From NCBI GenBank assembly GCA_015680685.1, contig MNCI01020452.1, positions 312,420-376,419 on the forward strand: 64,000 nucleotides of DNA, written 5' to 3'. The position numbers and the translations under genes were made by a program. The stretch is from Gnetum montanum. Lineage: Eukaryota > Streptophyta > Gnetopsida > Gnetales > Gnetaceae. The notes beneath the pieces were generated by a model. It was not told the origin of the DNA, did no database searches, and saw nothing but the letters and a program-made list of their open reading frames with translations. Shown piece after piece: positions 32,967 to 44,759 of the stretch (within the stretch, counting starts at the first letter, position 1; each line of letters opens with the position of its first letter).

Positions 32967-35290
32967 ATGGCTTCTTCTTGTAGGGAAGACTCTCTGCCAC
33001 CATTCATAGGTGAATCTAATCAAAGATAGGAAGAACACAAAACACTTGTGACTCAACAATTTAAGGTGATCTACACTCATTTGGATGCCTACACTCCAAA
33101 TTTCACCTTCATCTTACACCAAGCCAAGCAACTATGATGGAGGAACATGGGAGGCAACATCGTGTTGCCTCCCAACTTATCTATTCTTGAAATGTTAAAC
33201 AATCTCATCAAGATGGACAATGCAAGACTTAGTGTAGAATGAAAGGTTCAAGATCATGCTTATTAGAATTATCATTCCACAAAAGCACAAAGAAAGAAAG
33301 ATCAGAAAATGGAAGCTAGATATGAGGCCTCAAAAGGAAAATGGTTTCCTAACCACCTATTCTTATAGACACACAAATAAGGTGAGTACCTCCTTTTGGG
33401 TGCCTTCCAATAATAGATTCTCCTCCTCATTTTGACAAGAAGACCCTTAACTAATGTTTTTAGTCTACTATGGAAAATCCTAGTTCTGGGAAGAATGGAT
33501 CTAAAGATTAGGGGACATCATAGCCAAGGTAGGAGTAATGCTAAGCACCAAGAAAAGAACAAACATGGTAATCAGGGTAGGGACCAAAGAAGAGGGAGTA
33601 GTAGGCAGCATTTTGGTGTTGGTTTTCCTTCCTTTTTTCCTTCATTGTCCTCCTCAAACTTAGATTGGAGTCATAGGGGAAATAGAAATCATGATGGAGA
33701 TGGATGGCAGGATAGGGATGATTGCAGATCCCATTAGGACAACAAAGAATGTGAGCATGAGAAACAAAGAGATCACCACCACAAAGAGCAAAGGGATAGC
33801 AGATCTCATCATAGGGATCATGGTCATGATAGAGGTCACAAAGACTTCTATGGCTATGATGAGCCCCTACTAGCTACTAGGAATATGTTAAACATTGCAA
33901 AGTTTGTTAGAATACCAACTAAGCACATGAAGGATAGCTAAATCAAATAGTTGGATATGAATAATATCTCCAAGTTTGAGGGGGGGGGGGGGGGATATAA
34001 TTCAAATCTAAAAAATCACTTTTAAGCCTTTCATAATGTTTGTGCCTTGTAGAATATAGAGAACGACTAGCAAAAGTTGAAACTATTTCCAAAAAAACTC
34101 ATCAAAGAAGTGGAAAGTTGATACTAGTCCTTGGAATTGGAATCTATTCAATGATGAAGTACAATGCTTAATCTATTCAATGAAAAGTATCAAATGTACT
34201 CCAAAGTGTCCAATTTAAGGAGGCAAATCCAAGGATGAAAGTAGGGTACTCATGAGTCCTTGGATGTAGCTATGGGTAGGTACTACTTCTGGTTGCATTG
34301 ATACCGAGAACATGGATTCTCCCAATGGGATTAGTTACATGTTATCATAGATGGGCCCAAAACTGAAATGACGAGAATCCTTGGGATCTATGCCCAAGGG
34401 AGGCTTTCTAAGCTAAGATCCTATCATATTTAAAGACTCATTGAGTAACTGGCCAAAGAAGAGGGAGAGCTGAAAAATGGAAAAGTGTAGAGGAATACAA
34501 TAGGGAGCCCTCCCTCAACAAGAGGGAGTTCTATTTCTATGACAATGAGGAGAAGGCATCACTTGACAAAGTGGTGCAAAAAAAAAAAAAAGTCTTGCCA
34601 ATCCAAAAATTTGTCTCTAAAATATTGACTAGGGTTGATAAAATGTAGGACTCCTTGGATAAAAATTTCCAAACTACTATAGAGATTGCAAATAGAAGTA
34701 GAGATTAAGGAGGTAGTGGTTGTGAGAGAAGAAAGAAAAAGGAGGATAAATGTAAATATCATAAAGCTAAGGGAAAAGCTACAATAGTAGATGAGGTTGC
34801 AAATTCCAAGTTTGCTGATGGTGGTTATGACATATGCCAATATGAACATTTCAAGAGATGTTGCCCTATCATGTCACACTTACAAGAATCTAGGATGTAT
34901 GCTCTAAATCCTAGACTGGAAAAATAGCAAGCACCTATAAGGTCACCTTATTTATAAGGCAACTATTAACAACAGTTCCACCAATAGGCTTACTATCTAA
35001 ATGGGGTGCCATCTCAACCTTAGGAATAATATTAGCAATCGTAACACCCATATTTTTGGGGTATGCCACCTTCAAGGTAGTAGTGCCCTTACCATCAACC
35101 TAATCCATATGAGTACTACATTTAACAATTCATCTCTCCATGTGACTCTTCTAGTCATGCTTTCCTTCCACACCACTATTATCCTTCACAATACTATATA
35201 GCACCATCATTAAGAGGAAAGTCCCCTTTTTCCTACTATCATCCTCCACACTCTTCCACTTCTACACCTCCACCTTCAACTCCTCTATCA
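32967..35290 (+). pseudogene. gag: gag of element C
   Basis: The ATG at 32967 (MASSCREDSLPPF) opens a frame with stops but a clear lineage N-terminus (VIYTHLDAYTPNFTFILHQ, then GGNIVLPP). A Gly/Arg/His/Ser linker covers 33432-33740 in overlapping frames. The core follows at about 33950-34450, broken by stops and by a 15-base G run at 33980-33994. The Cys-rich motif near 34830-34865 reads YDICQYEHFKRCCPI. A Pro/Tyr-rich tail follows. Non-functional. Confidence 0.75.
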
Positions 35291-35499
35291 CATGCTTCAT
35301 TTAATGCAGGGTGAGATACCTACATAGCCATAGCAAAGAAATGCCATGAGGACTGTAAACTTATAGCTAGCTCCTCAACAAAGTGGTTCTAACTCTAAAC
35401 CTTGTAAGAGATCATTTTTCAAAACCAATAGTCCCACAAAGCCCTCACAAATACCTATGGCTATGAACCCTACTATTACCTCTGAAATATCGATTGAGC

Positions 35500-36080
35500 C
35501 ACCTTCAAACAAAAGCACTTCCCAGTTGCATATCATCATGTTGACCCATGTGATCATTAATTGGATTAAATCTAGCCATCTTCGTAGGAAGAGATATGAT
35601 CATGGAAGTGTCCTTATTTATTTTTAGCTTATCAAAAATGAACCATGTAAGGCTTTTTTGGATAGAGTTTCTAGAGTTAACATGATTTCACAAGAAATGT
35701 ACAAAGCTTAGAACCTACATCCCTTGAAAAAGAGCAATATTAGACTAGAGTTGACAAACCAATTCATCACTATTTCTTTGGAATTAATGGAAGAAATGGT
35801 GACCACCATTTTTGGATGGTCATATCCTACCAATTTCTTGGTAATCCATGTACAGAATAGTAAGGGGGACTTCCCTATCATTATGGGAAGAGCATGGTTA
35901 AGCACTATTGATGTATTGTTGGGGATGAGAGAACTTTCCTTAAATTTTTTTTTAAATGAATTTGGAAAAACTAAGAAGAAGAAAGTTCTATGCATCACAT
36001 ATAGTGACATAGGATGCCAATGCATGCAAAAAATATGGATTGAAAAGAGCACACCACTTCAGGAATGCAATCAATGTTCA
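35500..36080 (+). pseudogene. Protease region of element C
   Basis: Equivalent of the A protease block. KNEPCKAFLDRVSRVNMISQ holds the place of the D-x-G active site and has lost its glycine. The frame 35724-36137 carries NIRLELTNQFITISLELMEE, WSYPTNFLVIHVQNSKGDFP and IIMGRAWLSTIDVLLGM. Element K interrupts the downstream part at 36108. A remnant of the following linker resumes after 55906. Confidence 0.75.
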
Positions 36081-36107
36081 GATGACAACAAAATTCAAAG
36101 GTGCATA

Positions 36108-37152
36108 TGTGGACCTTTTGGTATGTCAAAATGTTAAGAAAAATGGAGAACAAGGTTGTTTGTGTAGTTGTGTTTGCAAGACAAGAACTTGGATTGAGAT
36201 AAGAAGGCTTGCTAAAGTTCAAGAACATGGATGAGGAATAAAGAATTCAAAATGCAAAGGGAGCTAAAGAAAGATGTCTCCAAAAAATAGTAGACATCTT
36301 GGTAGAATTGAAGATAGTATAAGAGAAGATGTTTATGAAAAATAGTAGACATCTTTCTAGAAAGAAATATAGAAAGATTCCTTTCATTAGAAGAAGGCAT
36401 CTTTATATAATGAAGGATTGTTTTAGAAAGGTGTCTTTCATCAAAAGAAGACATCTTTCTAGAATGAAGGTTAGATGCAAAAAGACATCTTCAATGATCA
36501 TTAGTTAGCCATTGCACAAGTTCGCAGATGAATTTGGAAACATAGTGGCTATAAGAAGACTTCATTCTTATTGGGAAAAGAGCAAGCATTGTGTGCTATC
36601 TATTGTAATCATTTGGTAATCATTGTTGCTCCTTATTGTACAATCATTTGTCTGTTATAATTGGTCAAAGTGAGTTGTGCCTTAGAGTGCAAGGATCAAC
36701 AAACTTAGTTGCATTCTTTCCTTATGATTGTTGTTCTCTTTTGTTGCCCTGCAGGGTTGATGTGCTTCTTGCAGAAAGGAATCTTGATTGAGCATGTTGA
36801 AATCCTATGGGATTGAGTGTTCATATAGTGCCACAATATTCTAGATCAGAGATTAATTTGTAAAGATTTTGGGATCCTGGAAACCACATTCTAAGATTGT
36901 AAGGACCTTACAAGGTTGAGTGGATTCATAGCATCAAGTCACTTTGGAGCAGAGCTTAGAGGTTGTACAAGATATGTTATCATTTAAACCACATTTGAGA
37001 TTAACAAAGTCTAAAGGTATGCTTGTGAACTATCTTCTAAGTGTGGACTACCCATGTTGGAGAACCACATTAAATTTGGTGTGTATGCTTTATCTCAAAG
37101 AATTTTAATTTGGGGAACTTATTCATCCCTCCTTTCTATGTTCAATGATCCA
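36108..37152 (+). repeat. 5' LTR of element K (1,045 bp)
   Basis: It starts TGTGGACCTTTTGGTA and ends TTCAATGATCCA. The stretch 36280-36490 holds several imperfect repeats of an AGACATCTTTCTAGAA phrase. Confidence 0.85.
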
Positions 37153-37156
37153 CAAG

Positions 37157-37168
37157 TGATATTAGAGC
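37157..37168 (+). other. Primer binding site of element K (tRNA-iMet type)
   Basis: TGATATTAGAGC, followed by CTGG, differs from TGGTATCAGAGC by two transitions. Confidence 0.7.
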
Positions 37169-37206
37169 CTGGTACTCTCTTTTGACATCAACTTCAAGAG
37201 TGAACA

Positions 37207-37266
37207 ATGGAGGGGATATCTTATACAAAGCCATCCATGTTCGATAGATTTGAATTCAGCTATTAG
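37207..37266 (+). pseudogene. gag: Start of copia-like gag, cut by element D
   Basis: The ATG at 37207 opens MEGISYTKPSMFDRFEFSY and then a TAG where plant copia gag usually has W in the pattern F-x-G-x-x-[FY]-x-x-W. Element D starts at the next base. Confidence 0.65.
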
Positions 37267-38149
37267 TGTTGGCACATTTTTGGCCATTTAATGGAGTAGG
37301 ATTTATGACGTTAAATATAGAAAATTTAATCAAGTAAAAACAAAGAAAAATGATTGAAAGATATCACTTTTCTTTGAAATTATTTTGACTAATGATTTAG
37401 CTTCAGCTCTAAAGAGCTTTTTTGGTTCTAAGAGTGTAAAAGTCCATGACTTTATATACTCAACTTCTAGGAAAATTCATTCCCTTTTTGATGTTTGGTT
37501 GACCAAGAATTCTCATGAATATAAAAGGTAAAGTGAGAGAAAAACCTTGTTAAATATAGTTAATCTTTTTGTGCATGAAACATGAGAGTGAGTTATATAA
37601 TGATACTGCACATTCAATACTATAACCTATCACAAAATTTACTAAGTGGAGAGGTACTCCCTTCTATTGGAGGACCTGTTATGGCTGAACATATCAATCT
37701 CTCCTCCAACATACTCTCTGGGAACATTTCATTTCATATTGTTAAATGATTGAATGTGAGCAATGTTAATCTTTCCTTTAATAGCTTTGATGGGAACTTG
37801 TCAAAATCCTTGGGCAATAAGCTTAGACATTAAGAGAGCATGGATCTTTCTCTGAACAAGATTACGAGTCCTATTTTGAAGTCTTTGTCCAACCTTACTT
37901 TTCTTCAAGTTTTAAATTTATCATTTAACAACTTTGAAGGCGATGTCAACTATTTTGAAGGCTTTCTCCAAAGATTGAAAAATTAGTCATTTGTGCACAA
38001 ATCCTATGTGACTGCAAGCAAAAGGAACATGAACAAAGTAATCTAATTTGGTTGAATCCCTAATTTTCTCAACTACCCAAAAAGTTGTAGAGTTTTTAGT
38101 CCATTCCCATGGAACCCACAAGGAGCAATCATGGCATTCTAGAAAGTCA
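37267..38149 (+). repeat. 5' terminal repeat (LTR) of element D
   Basis: It pairs with 52321-53150 along 883 versus 830 bp. The main difference is a gap of about 53 bp at 37877-37940. It contains LRR coding sequence on plus and the start of a PPR fragment on minus. No primer site was recognised after it, and the PPR homology continues past this point, so its true right end is unsure. Confidence 0.65.
37630..37952 (+). pseudogene. Captured leucine-rich-repeat receptor fragment
   Basis: One plus frame gives successive plant extracellular LRR units: LLSGEVLPSIGG, then HINLSSNILSGNI, VNLSFNSFDGNLSKSLGN, MDLSLNKITSPILKSLSN and LQVLNLSFNNFEGDV. This fits the L-x-L-S-x-N-x-L-S-G-x-I consensus of receptor-like kinases and receptor-like proteins. 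Two in-frame stops interrupt it, and no signal peptide, membrane segment or kinase part is present. The second copy is at 52705-52945. It appears to be a host exon fragment carried by element D, not a gene. Confidence 0.8.
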
Positions 38150-38796
38150 CATTTTTACCAAGAATATTATTGAACACTTGGTGAGCATCCTTTATAGCTC
38201 CATATTTCTCGTACATATCTAAGAGGGTAGTTTCCACATAAAAATTCTTGCAAAAATCACTCTTCAAAATTCATGAATGAATCATTTGTCTATGAAAAGT
38301 CACAAAAATTTTAGAATAGGCCTTGAGTAGAGAAGAGTATGTGAGATTATCCACCTAGAATCCAAAACTAAGCATTTGGTGATAAATCATAAATGCTTCT
38401 TAATGGGATTTGTGCCAAGCATGAGTTTTAATGATTATGTTGCATAAAAACACATTTTTGTGGATTGTAGTGTTGAATAGTAGCTTGGCTTCACCTACAG
38501 AACCATGGCTACTATAGTTGTTCACCACTTTTGCTATCGAAATCCATGAATAATGTTTTTGATAGGTCTAGTGGAAATGGTGCTGTTATAAATTAGAATG
38601 TCTAAGAAAATCTTACGATTTGATACTAATGACTAGAATAGCTGTGGCTTCACATTCACATTCAAACACATCTTCTCTATCTATGCAAATGAAATTTATC
38701 TACATGCATAATTTCTAAGCTTCAATGCTCGAATTCAAGCCATGGTTTCTCTCTATACTTTTTAGGCTTGTGGTAATAATCTTGATGAAATCCAGG
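37985..38796 (-). pseudogene. Captured pentatricopeptide-repeat fragment
   Basis: PPR proteins bind organelle RNA. On the minus strand one frame reads FCKNFYVETTLLDMYEKYGA, then IKDAHQVFNNI, then a stop replacing W before NAMIAPCGFHGNG, and LRKLGIQP. This matches the plant PPR consensus (V-x-N-A-L-I-D-M-Y-A-K-C-G, then V-S-W-N-A-M-I). Earlier parts toward 38796 are more decayed (DLDFIKIIT, then SLKSIERNHGL) and appear to continue past the element B insertion at 48601-48680. Stops and frameshifts abound. A shorter copy lies at 53010-53150. Confidence 0.75.
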
Positions 38797-39667
38797 TGAT
38801 GAGTCATAATGTTGGGCCACTTTGACAAGATGCTATCAATGCAACCCCATCGATAGGATCTCATTGACATGGGGTTTGACCCATTGATATGTACTCATTG
38901 ACAGGTTCCCTTATTTTTGCCTATAAATTTGTGCCTACCTACCACATTTATGTTAATCTTTTAGTAGTTATAAAGAAGATCTTATAGTTTTTCCTTCTAA
39001 TAGTTAGAATATTTTTTGAGTGCCCATAGTAGAAATAAAATTGTATATAGATCTTTATTCAAGCACTGATGTACCTAAGAACTTCAATATGAATAGAAAT
39101 AAAGATGATCTTTTTTTGATGAAACCTTGTAGCACTTGGAATAGATTAATTTTTTTCTTTATAGATTTAATATTCATGAAATTTACTTTAATGCTTTTAA
39201 GTAATTAATTATGATTGATTAAATAGCACACATAAGTACAACCTGTTCAAGCATACATTTAATGTTTGATAATCTTAATAGCACTCAACACTTGGTAATC
39301 TAGTGGTGCTATAATGTGTTCAAGATATGTACAGAAAGTGGGAACAGATGCTTATGTTAGGATTAGTTAAGTATTATCTAGTTATTAGATTAGTTAAACA
39401 TTTAATTACTTTATTCTTGTTCTTAGGCAACTTAATCCATAAATGATAAAATGATAAAAATCATATGTCTCAGTTACACTCAACCTTATACTTAACCATA
39501 TACTTGCACTTCACAAGTGCAACTCAGAAGACAATGATTGCAATAGTTAGATTCACATACTAGAACTAGTGTACTTAGAAACCTAAAGTCTTCAAAATTT
39601 GACTAGATCACTAAGTGAATGCTAGTGATTCATATGGTTGGGCATAGGGTATACTTGCTTCTCACCA
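38797..39667 (+). repeat. 5' LTR of element B (871 bp)
   Basis: It starts TGATGAGTCA and ends TCTCACCA. A TATA-like TATAAAT lies at 38932-38938. ATCGATAGG and ATTGACA words recur in U3. Confidence 0.9.
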
Positions 39668-39668
39668 T

Positions 39669-39686
39669 TGGCATCACCATTGGGGA
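39669..39686 (+). other. Primer binding site of element B (tRNA-Asp type)
   Basis: TGGCATCACCATTGGGGA, with eight transitions from the plant tRNA-Asp complement. Confidence 0.75.
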
Positions 39687-39822
39687 CTTTAGCTTTCCAC
39701 ATGCATTATCTAGGACTTCGTGAAATTATTCAAGATGATTGTAACGAATCTTAAAGTTGCAATCATTCAATAGAATAATCATAATTATAAAAGCACACTA
39801 GTATTTTCTTCCAATCTAAAGA

Positions 39823-42180
39823 TGTCTTTTTCTCACAAGGATGATTCTCTGCCAAGATTTGAGCATACATCCAATCAACAAAGGAATCAACAATCAAATC
39901 AGCCACTACCCCAACAATGTCGAGTGGTATATACTCATTATAATGAATATGCACCCAACTTCACCTTTGTCCTACATCAAGATTAATAGATGTAGTGGAG
40001 CAACATGAAGGGTAACATTGTGTTGTTGCTCAATTGATCAGTTCCTGCAATGCTCGAACAAACTCTTATGAGGTTGGACATCCAGGGGCTCCATGTTGAA
40101 TACATTGTGTAGGACATAAACTCCAAGGATTACCATCCCACTAAGGCACAACATAAAAGAGATTGGAAACAAAAGAGACACTATGAAGCTTCAAAGAAGA
40201 AATGGTTTAATAATCCCTTATTCCTGCTAGGTTAAAAGGTTAGTGAGGATCCCTTCTCTAGGGATTCTCATTTTATTGAATCTCCTCTCCTTGGTTTCAA
40301 CAAAGGGAGCTTGAACCAAAACTTACAATCCACTATAAAAAATCCTAGTTCAGGTGAGAATGGGTCCCATGATCATGGGGGATCCAAATGTGGGAGTCAT
40401 GGTAGGGATGAGGATAGGCATCACTATGATGATTATGGCTATGACCACAAAAGAGGAGGTGATAAGCACCACCATAGTGTTAGTCCTCCTTCCTCTTCTT
40501 CTTTGTCATTCTCTTCTTCCTCCTTTAGCTCCAACCAAAGCACAAAGGATGTGACCATGATGGAGGTGACTAATGTAATAGAGATGATCATAGGTCCTTC
40601 CTAACTAGTCGAGACCAGGGGCATGGGCAACCAAGGGAGGAATGCCATCATGAAAGAAGGGAAAGAAGAGGGAATCATGGGCATCATGTCCATTATAGAG
40701 GCTATGACATGATGAGACTTTTCTTACAAATGAAAACATGCTAAACATCATGGAGGTGGTGAGAATTCCAACAAGGCATGTAAAATATAGTAGAATCAAG
40801 TGAGTAGATATGAATAATATCCTCAAGTTCGAAGGTGGATATAACTTAGATATGCAAAACCATCTTCAAGTCTTTCATAATGACTATGCCTTATAGAAGA
40901 TGGAGAAGAAATGGTAGAAATTAAAGCTATTCCTAGGGACACTCATCAAAGTATCTAAAAGTTGGTATCGATTCTTGGAGTTGAAGTCAATCTGTAGATG
41001 AAGTACAATACTTGAGGTCTTCAATGAAAAGTATCAAACGTACTTCCAAGTGTCCAACCTGAGAAAGTAGATCCAACGTTCGAAGTAGGAAACACCTGAA
41101 TCCTTGGATGAATTCATGAGTAGGTACTATTCTATTTTTCATTAATGTTCTAGCCATTATTATTCTCAAGGGAAGTAGCTTCGGTAAGTCAGAGATGGGC
41201 TCTGCATAGAAACATAGAGAACTCTTGGGGTCTATGCCCAAGGAAGACTTTTAGAACTAAGGGTCCATCAAATTTAAAGGCTAATAAAGCATGTTGTTAA
41301 TGAATAAGGAGAGTTGAGAAAACAAGAAAGTGTTGAGGAGTACAATTGAGACATTTCCATTAGAAGAAGAGAACTTTGGTTCTATGATAATGAGGAGGCA
41401 CCACTTGATGAGGTGGTGCAACAAAAGATCTTACTGATTCAAAAATTTATTTCTAGAATTTTAGCAAAGGTAGACAAAATGTGGGACTCTTTGGATGAAA
41501 ATTTCCAAAACTCTATGAAAATAGCAAAGGAATCCAAAGAGCAAAGTAGTGATCATGATTACTAGAGAAGGAAGGAAGTGGAACATGCCCACCAAAGGGG
41601 CAAGGGCAAAGTTGTTGTAGTAGAGGATGTTGTGGAGACCAAAATAGATGATGGTGGTAGATATGACATCTAATAATATAAACATCCTAAGGGATGTTAT
41701 CTCATTGTGTCACACTTATAGAAGTCTAGGATGTACACTCTAAATCCTAAATTGGCAAGAAAGCAAGCATCTAGAAGGGTGCCCTATCCTCAAGGCAACC
41801 CAAGGTAGTTCCATCAATAACAAGCCTATTATCTAAGTGGAGCTCCACCACAACCTTATGAGGAGTGCCATTAGTGGAAGCATTCATAGTTTTTGGGGAT
41901 ACCACCACCAAGGTAGTAGTACCCATATAGGTAGCCTAATCCATATGGGTACTATGTTTAGCAGCCCATTTCCCCATATAACTCTTCTAGTCATACTTCA
42001 TTCTAGCACCACTACTATCCTCCTAAGTACTATAGAGCCCAATCTCCAAGAGAAAAATCCCCATTTCCTCATTACCTTCCTCATCCTTTTGCACATGTCT
42101 CTATGCCCTCAACTCAATTACCACCTACTCTATTAATGTAGGATAAAATTTTAGCATAGTTGTAGTAGCATAATGCTACC
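39823..42180 (+). pseudogene. gag: gag of element B
   Basis: The ATG at 39823 opens MSFSHKDDSLPRFEHTSNQ and the lineage block VVYTHYNEYAPNFTFVLHQD. The His/Gly/Ser linker at 40311-40600 has HHYDDYGYDHKRGGDKHH and a Ser run. The core lies at about 40810-41280 (LKFEGGYNLD, then LGVYAQGRLLEL), followed by EEYN and IRRRELWFYDNEEAPLDE and by LAKVDKMWDSLDENFQ. The zinc-knuckle-like motif has lost its cysteines to stops. The tail has many Pro, Tyr and His. Multiple stops. Confidence 0.75.
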
Positions 42181-42288
42181 ATTGTTTTTAACTTATAGTC
42201 GGCTCCTCAACTGAGTGATGTGGAAACCAAATCCCAAAAAAGATCACACTTCTAAACCAATAGTCCTACAAAGCCCTTATAGATTTAC

Positions 42289-42866
42289 ATGGTTGATAGT
42301 CCTACTTCTCCCTCATCCTATGCATCCACTTCTTTCGAGTCCCCTTCAAACGAAACATCTCCCAAAATGCATATTGTCATATTAACCCATGTAGTAATTG
42401 ATTGGATAAAGGTTGGCCACCTTCCTAGGAAAAAATTTGATCTTGGAAGTCCCCTCATATATCTACAAATCACTAGGAATGAGCCTTGTAAGGCTCTTCT
42501 TAATTTAGGTTTTGGTGTAAACATAATTTTTCATGAGATGCACAAAGCCTTGAACCTACCTCCACTTAAGAAGAGTAACGTTCATCTTGAGTTGGTAGAT
42601 CAGTCCATCACTATTTCCTTGGGATTGATGAAGGAAATTGTAACCACCATTGGTCATATCCTCTTGATTTTTTTGTGATCTATGTCGATAATTATAAGGG
42701 GGACTTTCCAATCATCTTGGGAAGGGCTTGGTTGAGCACCATTGATGCACAGTTGAGAATCAAAGACACTTCCTTGGAGATTTTCAAAGAAAATGCATTT
42801 GGAAAAATTAAGAAGAAGAGAGTTCCATGCATCACATATAGTGATACAAGGTGCAACTATGTGTAG
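42289..42866 (+). pseudogene. Protease region of element B
   Basis: Two overlapping frames (42289-42678 and 42675-42866) cover the block. The active-site region reads CKALLNLGFGVNIIFHEMH, so the catalytic aspartate is replaced by N. NVHLELVDQSITISLGLMKE follows. After the frameshift the second frame has KGDFPIILGRAWLSTIDAQL. Confidence 0.75.
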
Positions 42867-43419
42867 AAATTATGATCTATGAAAGTACATCCATCACAAC
42901 ATGCAAATAGTATGCAGATGAAATAAAACTTCAAAGGTGTGTGTATTCAACAACCACAAAAGAAGAGGGCATCCAATAGCTAGCAATTGATCCTGAAAGT
43001 AGCTCAACACTTTGCATGGAATCAACCAAGCACATGATGAGTGCCTATGTTGAAGCCATGAATGAACTAAAGTGAGTTCATCACCAACTCTCCAATGATG
43101 AACTTGGTGATACCTATTGAGGAGAACTGGAAATCCATGAAAGATTTAAATAGGAGCCCCTAGAGTTAAAAACTCTATCTACCAACATGCAATATGCTTT
43201 TCTAAATGATGAATAGTTGGTAATAATAAATGTTGATCTTACTCTTGATAAAAAAGATAAGTTGTTGAAGGTGGTAAACAAATGGCCAATCGCCTTTGCT
43301 TGGTCATATCCTAAATTCACTAGGATTGATCCTAGGATATGATAGCACCACATCTATATTGATCCTTCCATAAAGCTAAAGAGGTAGCCATAGTGGTGCT
43401 TCAATCCCAAATTTATTAG

Positions 43420-44160
43420 ATCACTAAGGAGGATATTGAACAACTCCTCAATGTAGGGTTCATCTATTCCATTATAGATAGCAAGTGGGTTAGTCCACCT
43501 GTGATCATGTAAAAGAAAGGTGAGAACTGGAGGATCTATATTAACTTTAGGATGTCGAACATGATGATGTATAAAGATAATTTTCCATTGCCATTTTTGG
43601 ACCAAGTGTTGGACACTATCTTTTCGCATTACTACTACAACGTTTTGGATGGTTATACCTAAATTTCAGGTGAAAATAACATTCACAAGTCCTTTGGAAA
43701 CTTTTTCATACAATAAGATGTCATTTGGTCTATGCAATGCCTCTGAAGTGTTTCAATGTGTTGTCCTTAGCATCTTTCAACAATAGATTGGTAGAAAGAT
43801 GGTAGTATTCATGGATGACTTCTTCACCTATGGCACTACATTTGAACAAGCCCTGGATTACCTTGAGTAACTACTAAAAAGGTTTGTGGAGATCAACCTA
43901 TGGCTCAATTAGCAAAATAGCCATCTAATGATCTAGGAGGCCATTATCTTAGGGCATAGAATATCACAAGTAGGGATTTAGGTCAACCTTAAAAAAGTAA
44001 AGATTATCCAAGGAATTACCCACCAACTAGAAATTGTTCAAGATGTTTGGGCATTTTTTTGACACACTAGTTTCTATCAACAATTCATAGATAATTTTTC
44101 TATGATCACTAAACCATTGGTGGAGGTGACAAAGAAATATGCTCCATTCATCTAGACTAA
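43420..44160 (+). pseudogene. Reverse transcriptase of element B
   Basis: Broken frames give LLNVGFIYSIIDSKWVSPPV, then WRIYINFR and NFPLPFLDQVLDTI. These are followed by FMDDFFTYGTTFEQALDYLE with the catalytic FMDD near 43812, and by LGHRISQV. About a dozen stops or shifts are visible. Order and spacing equal those of A. Confidence 0.8.
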
Positions 44161-44239
44161 AGAATGCAATAATGCATTCCAACAACACAAGTAGAAGTTT
44201 GTATAAACTCTAATTCTATGAGCACTTGATTGATCTAGA

Positions 44240-44660
44240 GAATTTTACATTATGATGGATGCATCAAATTATGCTTTGGAAGCCATGATCATGTAGTTGG
44301 ATGATTAGAAATTTTCTTACCACATCCACTACATGAGCCAAAGCATTATGGATGCATAGCTAAACTACACCATAACAAAGAAAGAATTTATGGTGGTGGT
44401 GTATGCCTTGGACAAATTCAAGCACTATGTGCTTAAGTACAAGATATTCATGAAAATAGACCACAATGTAATCCACTTCGTCGTGAACAAACTGGTAGTG
44501 AGTCCACATGTCATATGGTGGCTTGTGATCTTACAAGAATTCAATCTCATGATGATAGATTGAAAGGAAACTGAGAATGTGGTTATTGACCACTTGTATT
44601 GGTTGCGATGGGATAATAAAGAGGAGAAGATCGTACTTTTTGATTATTTTCCTAATGAAC
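44240..44660 (+). pseudogene. RNase H of element B
   Basis: FYIMMDASNYALEAM carries the DAS-x-x-A motif. It is followed by YHIHYMSQSI, LNYTITKKEFMVVVYALDKF and the end block ENVVIDHLYWLRWDNKEE. It keeps the TxxKEFMVVVYALxKF segment that A has lost. Confidence 0.8.
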
Positions 44661-44759
44661 TCCTCTTTACTGGTGCTATAAATGAACAAGTGCTTATTGA
44701 ACCTAACTGGTACAATGGCATCCTCACTTATCTTCTTACTCTTGAGATGCAACAAGATC

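Noticed and set aside
33980-33994. 15-base G run as a functional motif
   Set aside because: A and B have short G-rich sequence at the same gag position; slippage or base-calling explains the expansion.
37630-37952. Functional LRR receptor gene
   Set aside because: Two in-frame stops, no start, signal peptide, membrane segment or kinase, and an identical arrangement in the second element terminus.
37985-38796. Functional PPR gene
   Set aside because: Multiple stops and frameshifts, antisense to the element and interrupted by element B.
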